A stretch of 64,000 nt of DNA, from the NCBI RefSeq assembly GCF_030412015.1, contig NZ_JASNRD010000016.1, forward strand, positions 52,104 through 116,103, in the 5' to 3' direction. This document shows, in pieces, positions 8,549 to 16,344 of the stretch. The translations under genes and the position numbers were made by a program. How positions within the stretch are numbered: the first letter of the stretch is position 1; each line of letters opens with the position of its first letter. Under the pieces are notes generated by a model that was given only the letters and a program-made list of their open reading frames with translations, ran no database searches and had not been told where the DNA came from. Source of the stretch: Massilia sp. YIM B02763 (GTDB lineage Bacteria; Pseudomonadota; Gammaproteobacteria; Burkholderiales; Burkholderiaceae_D).

Positions 8549-9301
8549 ATGCTCGATGCGCTCAAGGCCGCGGCCACCGCGAAGCCCAAACCCAAATCCA
8601 AGGCGAAGCCCGGCGGCCGGCGCTGGCTCAAATGGCTCGTCCTCGGCCCGCTGCTGGCCGTGCTGCTGGTGCAGCTGTACTTCTTCCTGATGGTCTGCTG
8701 GTGGACGCAGTTCAATCCCTCGTCGACCAGCATGATGCGCCAGCAGCTGTCCGCGCTGCGCGAACAGAACCCGAACGCGAAGCTGGAACAGGCCTGGGTG
8801 CCCTACAACCGCATCTCGAACCACCTGAAGCGCGCCGTGATCGCCTCCGAGGACGGCAACTTCCTCGAGCACGACGGCGTCGACTGGGATGCGCTGGAGC
8901 GCGCCTACGAGCGTAACAACAAGCGCCACAAGGTCGTCGGCGGCGGATCGACGATCACCCAGCAGCTGGCCAAGAACCTGTTCCTGTCCGGCTCGCGCAA
9001 CTACCTGCGCAAGGGCCAGGAACTGGTCATCGCCTACATGCTGGAAGCGGTGATGAGCAAGCAGCGCATCCTCGAGATCTACCTGAACGTGGTGGAATTC
9101 GGCCGCGGCGTGTTCGGCGCCGAGGCGGCCGCGCGCCACTACTACCGCACGGCGGCCGCCAACCTGACCCCGTCCCAGGCCGCGCGCCTGGCCGTGATGC
9201 TGCCGAACCCGCGCTACTACGACCGCCACCGCGACACCAACTACCTGGCGCGCCGCACGGCGATCATCCAGCGCCGCATGAACGCCGCCGAACTGCCCTG
9301 A
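8549..9301 (+). CDS. mtgA: Monofunctional peptidoglycan glycosyltransferase
   Basis: Inner-membrane family GT51 enzyme that polymerises lipid II into glycan strands without a transpeptidase domain. The 250 residues comprise a Lys/Pro-rich cytoplasmic start, one transmembrane helix (about 28-50) and the GT51 domain. Motifs: AVIASEDGNFLEHDGVD with catalytic E101, GGSTITQQLAKNLFL, and RKGQELVIAYMLE. The length agrees with other MtgA proteins. It follows aroE closely. Confidence 0.96.
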   Translation: MLDALKAAATAKPKPKSKAKPGGRRWLKWLVLGPLLAVLLVQLYFFLMVCWWTQFNPSSTSMMRQQLSALREQNPNAKLEQAWVPYNRISNHLKRAVIASEDGNFLEHDGVDWDALERAYERNNKRHKVVGGGSTITQQLAKNLFLSGSRNYLRKGQELVIAYMLEAVMSKQRILEIYLNVVEFGRGVFGAEAAARHYYRTAAANLTPSQAARLAVMLPNPRYYDRHRDTNYLARRTAIIQRRMNAAELP

Positions 9302-9309
9302 ATCCGCCC

Positions 9310-9535
9310 CCCAAATTCGGGGGCAGGAATTCGGGGTCAGAGCACATTATTGGGGGAATTCGGGGTCAGAGCACATATTGGAATCCCGTATCTGTGCGCC
9401 ATGTCGCCGCCGGTTCTCCGGCTTCGTCGCGAAACCGTGGCGTAAAGGCAGAAAGAGTTCGGACAGGCCATTGCCACAAAAAGTGCTCTGACCCCGAATA
9501 TTGAAAAAATCGGGACCTGACCCCGAAGTGAGGAA
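9310..9535. repeat. Composite GGGGTCAGAGC repeat cluster
   Basis: Region between mtgA and the next gene. Two direct copies of GGAATTCGGGGTCAGAGCAC (9326 and 9355) face an inverted copy, GTGCTCTGACCCCGAAT (9483), and a diverged inverted copy, GGGACCTGACCCCGAAG (9512). About 100 bp of unrecognised sequence lies between the opposed copies. The layout, terminal copies facing each other around a short core, resembles a non-autonomous mobile element. The last copy abuts the ribosome-binding site (AGGA at 9531) of the gene at 9540. Confidence 0.8.
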
Positions 9536-9539
9536 ATAG

Positions 9540-10241
9540 ATGGATAGATTGGATGCGGAGTTGACCAGGCTGTATCTGCCGCTGCACGGCGAACAGGTGC
9601 GCGGCATCACCATCCCGTTCCGCAAGGCGGCGGGCGCCGAAGCGCGGCATTGGGACGACTTGTGCGCGATCGCCAATGCGCTGCAGGCCGACTACGGCTT
9701 CCCGGCGCCGGCCGTGAGCGTGGCCGCCCGCGGCGGCTACGTGCTGTGGCTGTCGCTGGAGGAGGCCGTGCCGGTCGATCAGGCGCGCGAGTTCGTGCGG
9801 TTGCTGGGACTCGCCCATCCGGACATGGCGCTGCCGGCCGACGAGGTCGGCATGCCGGTCGACCTGCCGCCGCACCTGGATGCGTCCACCGGCACCTGGT
9901 CCGCCTTCATCCACCCGGGCATGGGCGCCTCCTTCGCCGACGAATCGGGCCTGGACATGCAGCCGCCCGCGGCCGGCCAGCTGGGCTTCGTCGATGGCCT
10001 GGAACGCATCGCGCCGGCGCAGTTCCAGGCGGCGCTGGCGGCCCTGCGCCAGATGCATGCGGCCGTGCCGGCGACTGCCCCGGCAGCGGCACCCGCCCCG
10101 GCGCCGGCCCCCGTGTCCAGGCAGCCCGGCGCCTTCCCGGACGACCTGCTGCTCAAGGACGCCACGCTGGAAGACATCGTCCGCTTCCTGCATGCGAAGC
10201 ACATCGAACCCACGTTCCGCCACCTGATCCCGCCCGCCTGA
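9540..10241 (+). CDS. Hypothetical protein (233 aa), function unknown
   Basis: I do not recognise this gene with confidence. The first 180 residues look globular, with ITIPFRKA, YGFPAPAVSV and the pattern RGGYVLWLSLEEAVPVDQAREF. That last pattern is loosely like the strand and turn seen in some archaeo-eukaryotic primase-type folds, a weak resemblance only. A linker of Ala/Pro repeats (about 182-194) joins a short C-terminal helical segment. No signal peptide or membrane helix. ATG start with AGGA six bases upstream. It lies between a repeat cluster and corA, with no obvious functional partner. Confidence 0.75.
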   Translation: MDRLDAELTRLYLPLHGEQVRGITIPFRKAAGAEARHWDDLCAIANALQADYGFPAPAVSVAARGGYVLWLSLEEAVPVDQAREFVRLLGLAHPDMALPADEVGMPVDLPPHLDASTGTWSAFIHPGMGASFADESGLDMQPPAAGQLGFVDGLERIAPAQFQAALAALRQMHAAVPATAPAAAPAPAPAPVSRQPGAFPDDLLLKDATLEDIVRFLHAKHIEPTFRHLIPPA

Positions 10242-10367
10242 ACGGGTTTTGGCGAATAAACGTCGGCAAGCCCGCGTGCCGCCTCGCGAAATGTCGTTTT
10301 GGGGTGGCCGCGTCCGGTCCTTGCTAGTACACTTGCGCTGTTTCCGAATCCGGCCCAGAAAGAGCGC

Positions 10368-11333
10368 ATGATCAACGTATTTGTCCTACAAAATGGCCGA
10401 CTGAACCAGGTACCGATCGCTTCGCGCGCCGATCTGGAGAATGTAGAGGCAGTCTGGGTCGACCTGAACGATCCCACCGACGAAGAACGCGCCTGGGTCA
10501 AGGCCAAGTACGACGTCGTCCTGCCCGGCGAGGACGAGGTCTCGGACATCGAGGCATCCGCGCGCTACTACGAAGGCGAGAACGGCGACCTGCACCTGCG
10601 CACCGACTTCCTGCGCGAGGAAGAGGACGGGCCGTCGCGCATCCTGACCGTCGCCTTCATCCTGTCGAAGAAGGTGCTGTTTTCGGTCCACGTCGAGGAC
10701 CTGCCCGTGTTCCGCCTCGTGCGCCTGCGCGCGCGCTCCCGTCCCGGCTCGATCGAGGACTACATGGACGTGCTGCTCGACCTGTACGCGACCGACGCCG
10801 AATACTCGGCCGATGCGCTCGAGGGCATCTACGAGAGCCTGGAAGCGGTCAGCCAGCGCGTGCTGCAGAAGGAATTCACCGACCAGGACGCGGCCGCCGC
10901 GCTGAACGCCATCGCCCACGAGGAAGACTTGAACGGCCGCATCCGCCGCAACATGATGGATACGCGGCGCGCCGTCAGCTTCCTGATGCGCGGCCGCTTG
11001 CTGAACTCGGAACAGTTCGACGAGGCGCGCCAGATCCTGCGCGACATCGAATCGCTGGACAACCACACGTCCTTCCTGTTCGACAAGGTGAACTTCCTGA
11101 TGGACGCCACGGTCGGCTTCATCAACATCAACCAGAACAAGATCATCAAGATCTTCTCGGTGGCCTCGGTCGCCTTCCTGCCGCCGACCCTCATCGCCAG
11201 CATCTACGGCATGAACTTCGAATTCCTGCCCGAGCTGCACTGGAAGTTCGGCTACGGCTGGTCGCTGTCGCTGATGGTCGTCAGCGCCATCGCGCCCTTC
11301 CTGTACTTCCGCCATCGCGGCTGGCTCAAGTAA
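10368..11333 (+). CDS. corA: CorA-family magnesium/cobalt transporter
   Basis: Inner-membrane divalent-cation channel. The ATG at 10368 has AGAAAGAG upstream, giving 322 residues, close to the usual CorA length; upstream codons in frame are unlikely to be translated. A long acidic and helical cytoplasmic domain is followed by two C-terminal transmembrane helices, the first ending in the family signature YGMNFE (GMN about 280-282), the second close to the C-terminus (about 293-313). The short loop between the helices is acidic (FLPELHW), as expected for the pore mouth. A GC-rich hairpin with a T-run follows. Confidence 0.94.
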   Translation: MINVFVLQNGRLNQVPIASRADLENVEAVWVDLNDPTDEERAWVKAKYDVVLPGEDEVSDIEASARYYEGENGDLHLRTDFLREEEDGPSRILTVAFILSKKVLFSVHVEDLPVFRLVRLRARSRPGSIEDYMDVLLDLYATDAEYSADALEGIYESLEAVSQRVLQKEFTDQDAAAALNAIAHEEDLNGRIRRNMMDTRRAVSFLMRGRLLNSEQFDEARQILRDIESLDNHTSFLFDKVNFLMDATVGFININQNKIIKIFSVASVAFLPPTLIASIYGMNFEFLPELHWKFGYGWSLSLMVVSAIAPFLYFRHRGWLK

Positions 11334-11341
11334 GCATCCCG

Positions 11342-11372
11342 TCGCCGGCCCGTGGCCGGCGATGCGTTTTCT
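11342..11372 (+). terminator. Probable intrinsic terminator of corA
   Basis: Inverted repeat GCCGGCC-CGT-GGCCGGC directly downstream of the corA stop, followed by GATGCGTTTTCT. The stem is strong but the T-run is short. Seen directly in sequence. Confidence 0.7.
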
Positions 11373-11423
11373 CCACAATTCGCCCGCCGTCGCGCCTGGA
11401 TACGCAAATAGTCTCGTCACCTG

Positions 11424-11453
11424 TTGACATGTAAATGAGAATTGTTATTATTT
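11424..11453 (+). promoter_or_regulatory. Sigma-70 promoter overlapped by a Fur-box-like site
   Basis: The -35 is TTGACA (11424-11429), then a 16-base spacer and -10 TATTAT (11446-11451). The interval AAATGAGAATTGTTATTATTT (11433-11453) resembles the Fur consensus of alternating GATAAT-type units and covers the spacer and -10. Iron-bound Fur would occlude the promoter, so the PepSY gene is predicted to be induced under iron starvation. Confidence 0.75.
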
Positions 11454-11484
11454 GCGTTTCCAATCAATCCCCTTACAGGTCGAC

Positions 11485-12753
11485 ATGCGTGCCTTCTGGA
11501 CACTGATCCACCGTTACCTCGGCCTGCTCACGGCAGCCTTCCTGTTCGTCAGCGGCGTCACCGGCGCCATCATCTCCTGGGACCACGAGCTGGACGACGT
11601 GCTCAATCCCCACCTGATGGAAGCGAACACGCCCGGCAAGCCGCAGTCCCCGCTGGAGCTGGCGCGCCAGGTCGAGGCGCGCTATCCCGAGATCCGCGTG
11701 TCCTACATCCCCCTGAGCGTGGAACCGGGCGAATCGCTGGCGCTGGGCGTGTCGCCACGCTTCGATCCCGTCACCCAGGACCTGACCAAGCCGGGCTTCA
11801 ACCAGGTCTTCGTCGACCCGGTCAGCGGCGTCGAGCTGGGCAAGCGCGAGTGGGGCGCCGTGTGGCCGATCACGCAGGAAACCTTCGTCTCCTTCCTGTA
11901 CCGCCTGCACTACACGCTGCACATCCCGGAGATGTGGGGCATCGACCGCTGGGGCCTGTGGCTGATGGGTGGCATCGCGATGATCTGGATGGTCGACAGC
12001 TTCGTCGGCTTCTACCTGACGCTGCCCGTGCGCCGCAGGAAGAACGCGCTGGAAGCGCGCGCGCCGGCGACCGGCAAGTCGTGGTGGCAGCGCTGGAAGC
12101 CGGCGTGGAAGGTGCGCTGGAACGGTGGCAGCAGCAAGCTGAACTTCGACCTGCACCGCGCCTTCAGCCTGTGGACCTGGATCCTGCTGTTCATCCTCGC
12201 GTTCACGGCGTTCTCGCTGAACCTGTACAACGAAGTCTTCTATCCGGTGATGCGCAAGGTGTCGCAGGTGACGCCGACCCCGTTCGACACCCGCCCGATG
12301 GCCGACAAGCAGCACTACGTCGTGCCGCGCCAGCCCTTCGCCGACGTGATCGAACGCGCCGGCCGGGAAGCGAAGTCGCGCGGCTGGAGCGAGCCGGTCG
12401 GCAGCATCTATTATTCCCAGGAATTCGGCATCTACATGGTCAGCCTGTACAAGCCGGGCGACGACCACGGCACGGGCGGCGTCGGTCCCGCGCTCCTGTA
12501 CTACGACGGCACCGACGGCCGCCTGCTGGGCGACCGCCAGCCGTGGAAGGGCACGGCCGCCGACATTTTCGTGCAGGCCCAGTTCCCCCTGCATTCGGGC
12601 CGCATCCTGGGCCTGCCGGGACGGATCCTGATCTCGGCGATGGGCGTCGTCGTCGCCATGCTGAGCGTGACGGGCGTGATCATCTGGTGGCGCAAGCGCG
12701 CCTCGCGCCGGGTGGCGGTGGCGCAGCGGCACGCGGCGGTGCATCAGGCATAG
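11485..12753 (+). CDS. PepSY-associated transmembrane protein, probable iron-regulated
   Basis: Inner-membrane protein of 422 residues from the ATG at 11485. It starts with WTLIHRYLGLLTAAFLFVSG, the typical first helix of PepSY_TM proteins with a conserved His for possible haem or metal binding. Further helices lie near 150-175, 220-245 and 385-410. A periplasmic PepSY-like region lies between the first two helices and another before the last. Relatives include PiuB-type proteins and putative siderophore or ferric reductases; the exact reaction is unproven. The Fur-box-like promoter immediately upstream supports a role in iron acquisition. Confidence 0.88.
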   Translation: MRAFWTLIHRYLGLLTAAFLFVSGVTGAIISWDHELDDVLNPHLMEANTPGKPQSPLELARQVEARYPEIRVSYIPLSVEPGESLALGVSPRFDPVTQDLTKPGFNQVFVDPVSGVELGKREWGAVWPITQETFVSFLYRLHYTLHIPEMWGIDRWGLWLMGGIAMIWMVDSFVGFYLTLPVRRRKNALEARAPATGKSWWQRWKPAWKVRWNGGSSKLNFDLHRAFSLWTWILLFILAFTAFSLNLYNEVFYPVMRKVSQVTPTPFDTRPMADKQHYVVPRQPFADVIERAGREAKSRGWSEPVGSIYYSQEFGIYMVSLYKPGDDHGTGGVGPALLYYDGTDGRLLGDRQPWKGTAADIFVQAQFPLHSGRILGLPGRILISAMGVVVAMLSVTGVIIWWRKRASRRVAVAQRHAAVHQA

Positions 12754-12765
12754 GCAACATACAAC

Positions 12766-12855
12766 GACGTCGTCCCTGCGCAGGCAGGGACCCAATTAAT
12801 GCTGGCGCTATCGCAGCGCGTGCAACTTGGGTCCCTGCCTTCGCAGGGAGTCGTT
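12766..12855. repeat. REPIN-like long inverted repeat, GTCCCTGC family (copy 1)
   Basis: Two roughly 27-bp arms facing each other around a 30-bp centre. The left arm is CGTCCCTGCGCAGGCAGGGA plus CCCAA, the right arm starts TTGGGTCCCTGCCTTCGCAG. Each arm also has its own internal palindrome. It fills the convergent gap between the PepSY gene (plus) and hemL (minus). Sister copies are at 24922 and 31291. Confidence 0.9.
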
Positions 12856-12897
12856 TCCGGCAATGCCGGGAGCGACGGTTTTTTTGGGAGCTACTAC

Positions 12898-14190
12898 TTA
12901 GACCAGGCGCGCGAAGACCCGGCGCGCCGCTTCCACCGTCTCGGCAATCACCGCATCGTCATGCGCCGCCGACACGAAGCCCGCCTCGAACATGGCCGGC
13001 GCGAAATACACGCCTTCTTCCAGCATGCCGTGGAAGAAGCTGTTGAAGCGGTTCTTGTCGCCCGCCATCATCTGGCCGTAGCTGGACGGGACGGTGGCCG
13101 AGAAGTACATGCCGAACATGCCGCCCACGGCGTCGGCGCAGAAATCGATGCCCGCTTCCTTCGCGGCCGCCGTCAGGCCGTCGACCAGCTTGGCCGTCTG
13201 GGCCGACAGCTTCTCGTAGAAGCCCGGCTGCTGCACCAGCTTCAGCGTGGTCATGCCGGCCGCCACGGCGACCGGGTTGCCGGACAACGTGCCGGCCTGG
13301 TACACGGGGCCGACCGGCGCCATCTTTTCCATCAGGTCGGCGCGGCCGCCGAAGGCCGCCACCGGCATGCCGCCGCCGATGACCTTGCCCAGCGCGGTCA
13401 GGTCCGGGGTGATGCCGTACAGCGCCTGGGCGCCACCCATGCCCACGCGGAAGCCCGACATCACTTCGTCGAAGATCAGCACGGCGCCGTATTCGGTGCA
13501 CAGCTCGCGCATGCGGCGCAGGAATTCCGGGGTGGCGCGGATCAGGTTCATGTTGCCGGCCACGGCTTCCACGATCACGCAGGCGATGGTGTCGCCCATC
13601 GACTGGAAGGCGTCTTCCAGCTGCGGGATGTTGTTGTAGTCCAGTACCAGCGTGTGCTTGACGAAGTCTTCCGGCACGCCGGCCGAGGTCGGGTTGCCGA
13701 AGGTCAGCAGGCCCGAGCCGGCCTTCACCAGCAGCGAATCGGCGTGGCCGTGGTAGCAGCCCTCGAACTTGACGATCTTGTCGCGGCCGGTGGCGCCGCG
13801 CGCCAGGCGCAGCGCGCTCATGGTCGCCTCGGTGCCGGACGAGACCAGGCGCACCTGCTCGATCGACGGCACCAGGCGGCACAGTTCCTCGGCGATCTCG
13901 ATCTCGCCCTCGGTCGGGGCGCCGAACGACAGGCCGCGCGCGGCCGCATCCTGCACGGCCTTGATCACCTGCGGATGCGCGTGGCCGACGATGGCCGGGC
14001 CCCAGGAACCGATGTAGTCGATGTAGCGCTTGCCGTCCGCGTCCCAGAAGTAGGGACCCTCGGCGCGGGTGATGAAGCGCGGCGTGCCGCCGACCGAACG
14101 GAAGGCGCGGACCGGCGAGTTCACGCCGCCCGGCGTGGTCTTCTGGGCGCGGGCGAACAGGATGTCGTTTTTCGAAGTGGAATCGTTCAT
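12898..14190 (-). CDS. hemL: Glutamate-1-semialdehyde 2,1-aminomutase
   Basis: PLP-dependent enzyme of the C5 tetrapyrrole pathway that converts glutamate-1-semialdehyde to 5-aminolevulinate. The 430 residues include SSGTEATMSALRLARG (118-132), FEGCYHGHAD (142-151), the PLP-ring aspartate D241 in IFDEVMSGFRVG, and the Schiff-base lysine K269 in LTALGKVIGGG. Length and motifs are typical. It follows thiD on the same strand with a gap of only nine bases, so the two are probably cotranscribed. A REPIN-like repeat lies after its stop. Confidence 0.97.
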   Translation of the reverse strand: MNDSTSKNDILFARAQKTTPGGVNSPVRAFRSVGGTPRFITRAEGPYFWDADGKRYIDYIGSWGPAIVGHAHPQVIKAVQDAAARGLSFGAPTEGEIEIAEELCRLVPSIEQVRLVSSGTEATMSALRLARGATGRDKIVKFEGCYHGHADSLLVKAGSGLLTFGNPTSAGVPEDFVKHTLVLDYNNIPQLEDAFQSMGDTIACVIVEAVAGNMNLIRATPEFLRRMRELCTEYGAVLIFDEVMSGFRVGMGGAQALYGITPDLTALGKVIGGGMPVAAFGGRADLMEKMAPVGPVYQAGTLSGNPVAVAAGMTTLKLVQQPGFYEKLSAQTAKLVDGLTAAAKEAGIDFCADAVGGMFGMYFSATVPSSYGQMMAGDKNRFNSFFHGMLEEGVYFAPAMFEAGFVSAAHDDAVIAETVEAARRVFARLV

Positions 14191-14199
14191 GGAGAGCTA

Positions 14200-15021
14200 T
14201 CAGCAGGCGCCGCCGGGGGCGCGATAAAGTTTATTGGGAATCAGGCGGCCCATGCCGAAGCGGCAGGCATGCTGCAGGGCGCCGTTGGTGTAGTCCTGGG
14301 CCGCGGCGAGGGCGTCGGCGGCCGTCGCGCCGCGCGCCATGCCGGCGGCCAGCGCGGCCGACAGCGTATTGCCGGCGCCGACGAACGGGCCCGACAAATG
14401 CTGGCTCCAGGACAGGCCGGCGGCCAGGCCGTCGCGGTCGTACAGGTGGTTGGCGCGCACGCCGTCGCCGCCGCCGATGCCGGTGACGAGCACGTGGCCG
14501 CAGCCGAGCGCCGTCAGTTCGTCGACGTCGTCCTGCAGCGGGGCTTCGCTGGCGGGGTCGCGCCAGCAGTCGGCGAAGCGCGCCAGTTCCGGCTGCGACA
14601 GCATCAGCACGCTGGCTTGCGGCACCAGCAGCTGGTGCAGGAGCGTCAGCAGGTCGTCGTCGCGCACGCCCCAGTCGGGCAGGCTGCTGGTGAACGGATC
14701 CAGTACGAGGGGCACGTCGGCATAGTCGGACACGATTTCGGCGACCGCCGCCACCTGCTCCAGCGTCGCCATCGTGCCGACCTTGATGGCGGCGATCGGC
14801 ATGTCCTCGAGCAGCATGCGGGCCTGGTGCACGACCAGGCTGTGGTCGACCGGCTGGAAGTCGTCGACGCGCGCGGAATCCGCCACCAGCAGGCCGGTGA
14901 CCACGGACAGGCCATGGCAACCGTGCATGGCGAAGACGTTCAGGTCCGCATGGACACCCAGGGCGCCGACCGGATCGGCGGGGCCGAACGTGAGAATGAG
15001 TGGAGACGGTTGGTTTTGCAC
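14200..15021 (-). CDS. thiD: ThiD-like hydroxymethylpyrimidine (phosphate) kinase, variant active site
   Basis: Ribokinase-fold protein of 273 residues, in the position next to hemL where Burkholderiales carry thiD. It should phosphorylate HMP and HMP-P for thiamine synthesis. The N-terminal substrate loop reads TFGPADPVGALGVHADLNVF (residues 11-30) in place of the usual SDSSGGAGIQADLK type. The anion-hole motif near the C-terminus is FVGAGNTLSAALA, with N218 where ribokinase-fold enzymes normally have the catalytic Asp or Cys (GAGDT or GTGCT). The codon is AAT, one transition away from GAT. The protein is intact otherwise, so activity is uncertain. Confidence 0.8.
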   Translation of the reverse strand: MQNQPSPLILTFGPADPVGALGVHADLNVFAMHGCHGLSVVTGLLVADSARVDDFQPVDHSLVVHQARMLLEDMPIAAIKVGTMATLEQVAAVAEIVSDYADVPLVLDPFTSSLPDWGVRDDDLLTLLHQLLVPQASVLMLSQPELARFADCWRDPASEAPLQDDVDELTALGCGHVLVTGIGGGDGVRANHLYDRDGLAAGLSWSQHLSGPFVGAGNTLSAALAAGMARGATAADALAAAQDYTNGALQHACRFGMGRLIPNKLYRAPGGAC

Positions 15022-15075
15022 AGCGCGTAGATTAAGATCCTGACTTTCAATCGCATTCTACTAGAGTGAACCACG

Positions 15076-15190
15076 AATGGCCTACTGCGCGTTGCACTGG
15101 CGGCCTGCGATGCTCGCTGTACTCCTCGTACAGCTGCGCTTCTCGGCCACCATTGCCGCCGCTCGCTACGGCCCTTCGAGGTTCCATCAA
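15076..15190. repeat. Possible hairpin-forming repeat upstream of rubredoxin
   Basis: Stretch in the divergent gap between thiD and rubredoxin. It contains a perfect stem GCTGTAC (15116-15122), loop TCCTC, GTACAGC (15128-15134), flanked by imperfectly mirrored GGCCTGCGATGCTC and TGCGCTTCTCGGCC. It is open in one frame but reads as low-quality protein. I suspect a dispersed element, but no second copy is in the window. Confidence 0.4.
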
Positions 15191-15208
15191 ACCATAAGGA
15201 ACGACAAC

Positions 15209-15394
15209 GTGAGTAATGATACGCAGCCTTACCAGACCTGGATGTGCCTGATCTGCGGATGGGTCTACGACGAGGCCGCCGGCGCGCCCGACGACGGCAT
15301 CGCTCCCGGCACCCGCTGGGCCGACGTGCCGATGAACTGGACGTGCCCCGAGTGCGGCGCGCGCAAGGACGATTTCGAGATGACCGCCATCTGA
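15209..15394 (+). CDS. Rubredoxin
   Basis: Small cytoplasmic iron electron carrier of 61 residues. The start is GTG at 15209, chosen because AAGGA lies nine bases upstream and the product then has typical rubredoxin length; an ATG at 15077 in frame would add an unlikely Arg-rich extension. The iron ligands are C13 and C16 (CLICGW) and C46 and C49 (CPECGA), with the aromatic core residues W11, Y20 and W44. The redox partner is unknown. The gene stands between thiD and the pil chemosensory genes, a common place in Burkholderiales. Confidence 0.95.
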   Translation: MSNDTQPYQTWMCLICGWVYDEAAGAPDDGIAPGTRWADVPMNWTCPECGARKDDFEMTAI

Positions 15395-15410
15395 TTCTTG
15401 CCTGTCCAAT

Positions 15411-15437
15411 AAGGGTGTTGACACCCCGTCAACCCTT
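15411..15437 (+). terminator. Inverted repeat after rubredoxin
   Basis: AAGGGTGTTGAC (15411-15422), loop ACCCC, GTCAACCCTT (15428-15437), with one bulged base. It lies 16 bases after the rubredoxin stop and upstream of pilG. It may be a terminator or an operator site; there is no long T-run. Confidence 0.5.
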
Positions 15438-15528
15438 TCCGGCCTGGCTGGTTGCTCCATAGCAACGCATCGCGCACAGCGACGGTTGCCTATGCTATCG
15501 TGCGTTTTCATGCTGAAGTGAAACGAAT

Positions 15529-15933
15529 ATGACGATGCAAGCGACAGGCCTGACGATCATGGTGATCGACGACAGCAATACCATCCGTCGATCGGCCGAG
15601 ATCTTCCTGCACCAGGCCGGCTACCAGGTGGTGCTCGCCGACGACGGCTTCGACGCCCTGGCCAAGATCAACGACCACCATCCGGCGCTGGTGTTTTGCG
15701 ACATCCTGATGCCGCGCCTGGACGGCTACCAGACCTGCGCGCTGATCAAGAAGAGCGCGAAATTCCATGCGACCCCGGTCGTGATGCTGTCGTCCAAGGA
15801 CGGCCTGTTCGACCGCGCGCGCGGCGCGATGGTCGGTTCCAGCGCCTATCTGACCAAACCGTTTTCCAAGGACAGCCTGCTGGCCGTGGTGCGCGAGCAC
15901 ACCGCCCCGGCCGACGAACCCACACGCCCGTAA
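15529..15933 (+). CDS. pilG: PilG-type twitching-motility response regulator
   Basis: Single-domain CheY-like receiver of 134 residues, without an output domain. The acidic pocket is IDD at 13-15, the phospho-acceptor is D58 in FCDILMPRLDG, and the conserved lysine is K110 in YLTKPF. In type IV pilus systems PilG is phosphorylated by the PilL/ChpA kinase and promotes pilus extension. It is the first gene of the pilG-H-I-J-L cluster; pilH follows after about 40 bases. Confidence 0.93.
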   Translation: MTMQATGLTIMVIDDSNTIRRSAEIFLHQAGYQVVLADDGFDALAKINDHHPALVFCDILMPRLDGYQTCALIKKSAKFHATPVVMLSSKDGLFDRARGAMVGSSAYLTKPFSKDSLLAVVREHTAPADEPTRP

Positions 15934-15974
15934 GTACACCTATCGGCACGCCCGATGCACATGCGCAGCCCGCC

Positions 15975-16343
15975 ATGACCATACAAAAAATCCTGATCGT
16001 CGACGACTCCCCGACCGAACGCTACTACCTGACCGACATCCTGGTGCGCAACGGCTTTTCCGTGGCCACCGCCGACAACGGCGAGGATGCGCTGGCCAAG
16101 ATCCGCGCCGAGCGCCCCCAGCTGATCCTGATGGACGTCGTGATGCCCGGCGCGAACGGCTTCCAGGTCACGCGCGCGATCGCGCGCGATCCCGAGCTGG
16201 CGGCCGTGCCGGTGATCATCTGCAGCAGCAAGAACCAGGAAACCGACCGCATCTGGGGCATGCGCCAGGGCGCCAAGGATTATTTCGTCAAGCCGGTCGA
16301 CGAAGGCCAGCTGCTGGCGCGCATCGCCGCGCTCGGCGCCTGA
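15975..16343 (+). CDS. pilH: PilH-type twitching-motility response regulator
   Basis: Second stand-alone receiver, 122 residues from the ATG at 15975. Acidic pocket VDD (9-11), phospho-acceptor D54 in LMDVVMPGANG, conserved K106 in YFVKPV. The motif ILIVDDSPTERYYLTDILVRNG is PilH-like. PilH is thought to counter PilG, linked to pilus retraction and phosphate flow. It ends one base before the pilI start codon. Confidence 0.93.
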   Translation: MTIQKILIVDDSPTERYYLTDILVRNGFSVATADNGEDALAKIRAERPQLILMDVVMPGANGFQVTRAIARDPELAAVPVIICSSKNQETDRIWGMRQGAKDYFVKPVDEGQLLARIAALGA

Positions 16344-16344
16344 G

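Noticed and set aside
9382..9480. Possible remnant of a transposase gene within the GGGGTCAGAGC cluster
   Set aside because: Translation in all frames gives no recognisable Y1-transposase motif over these 100 bases.
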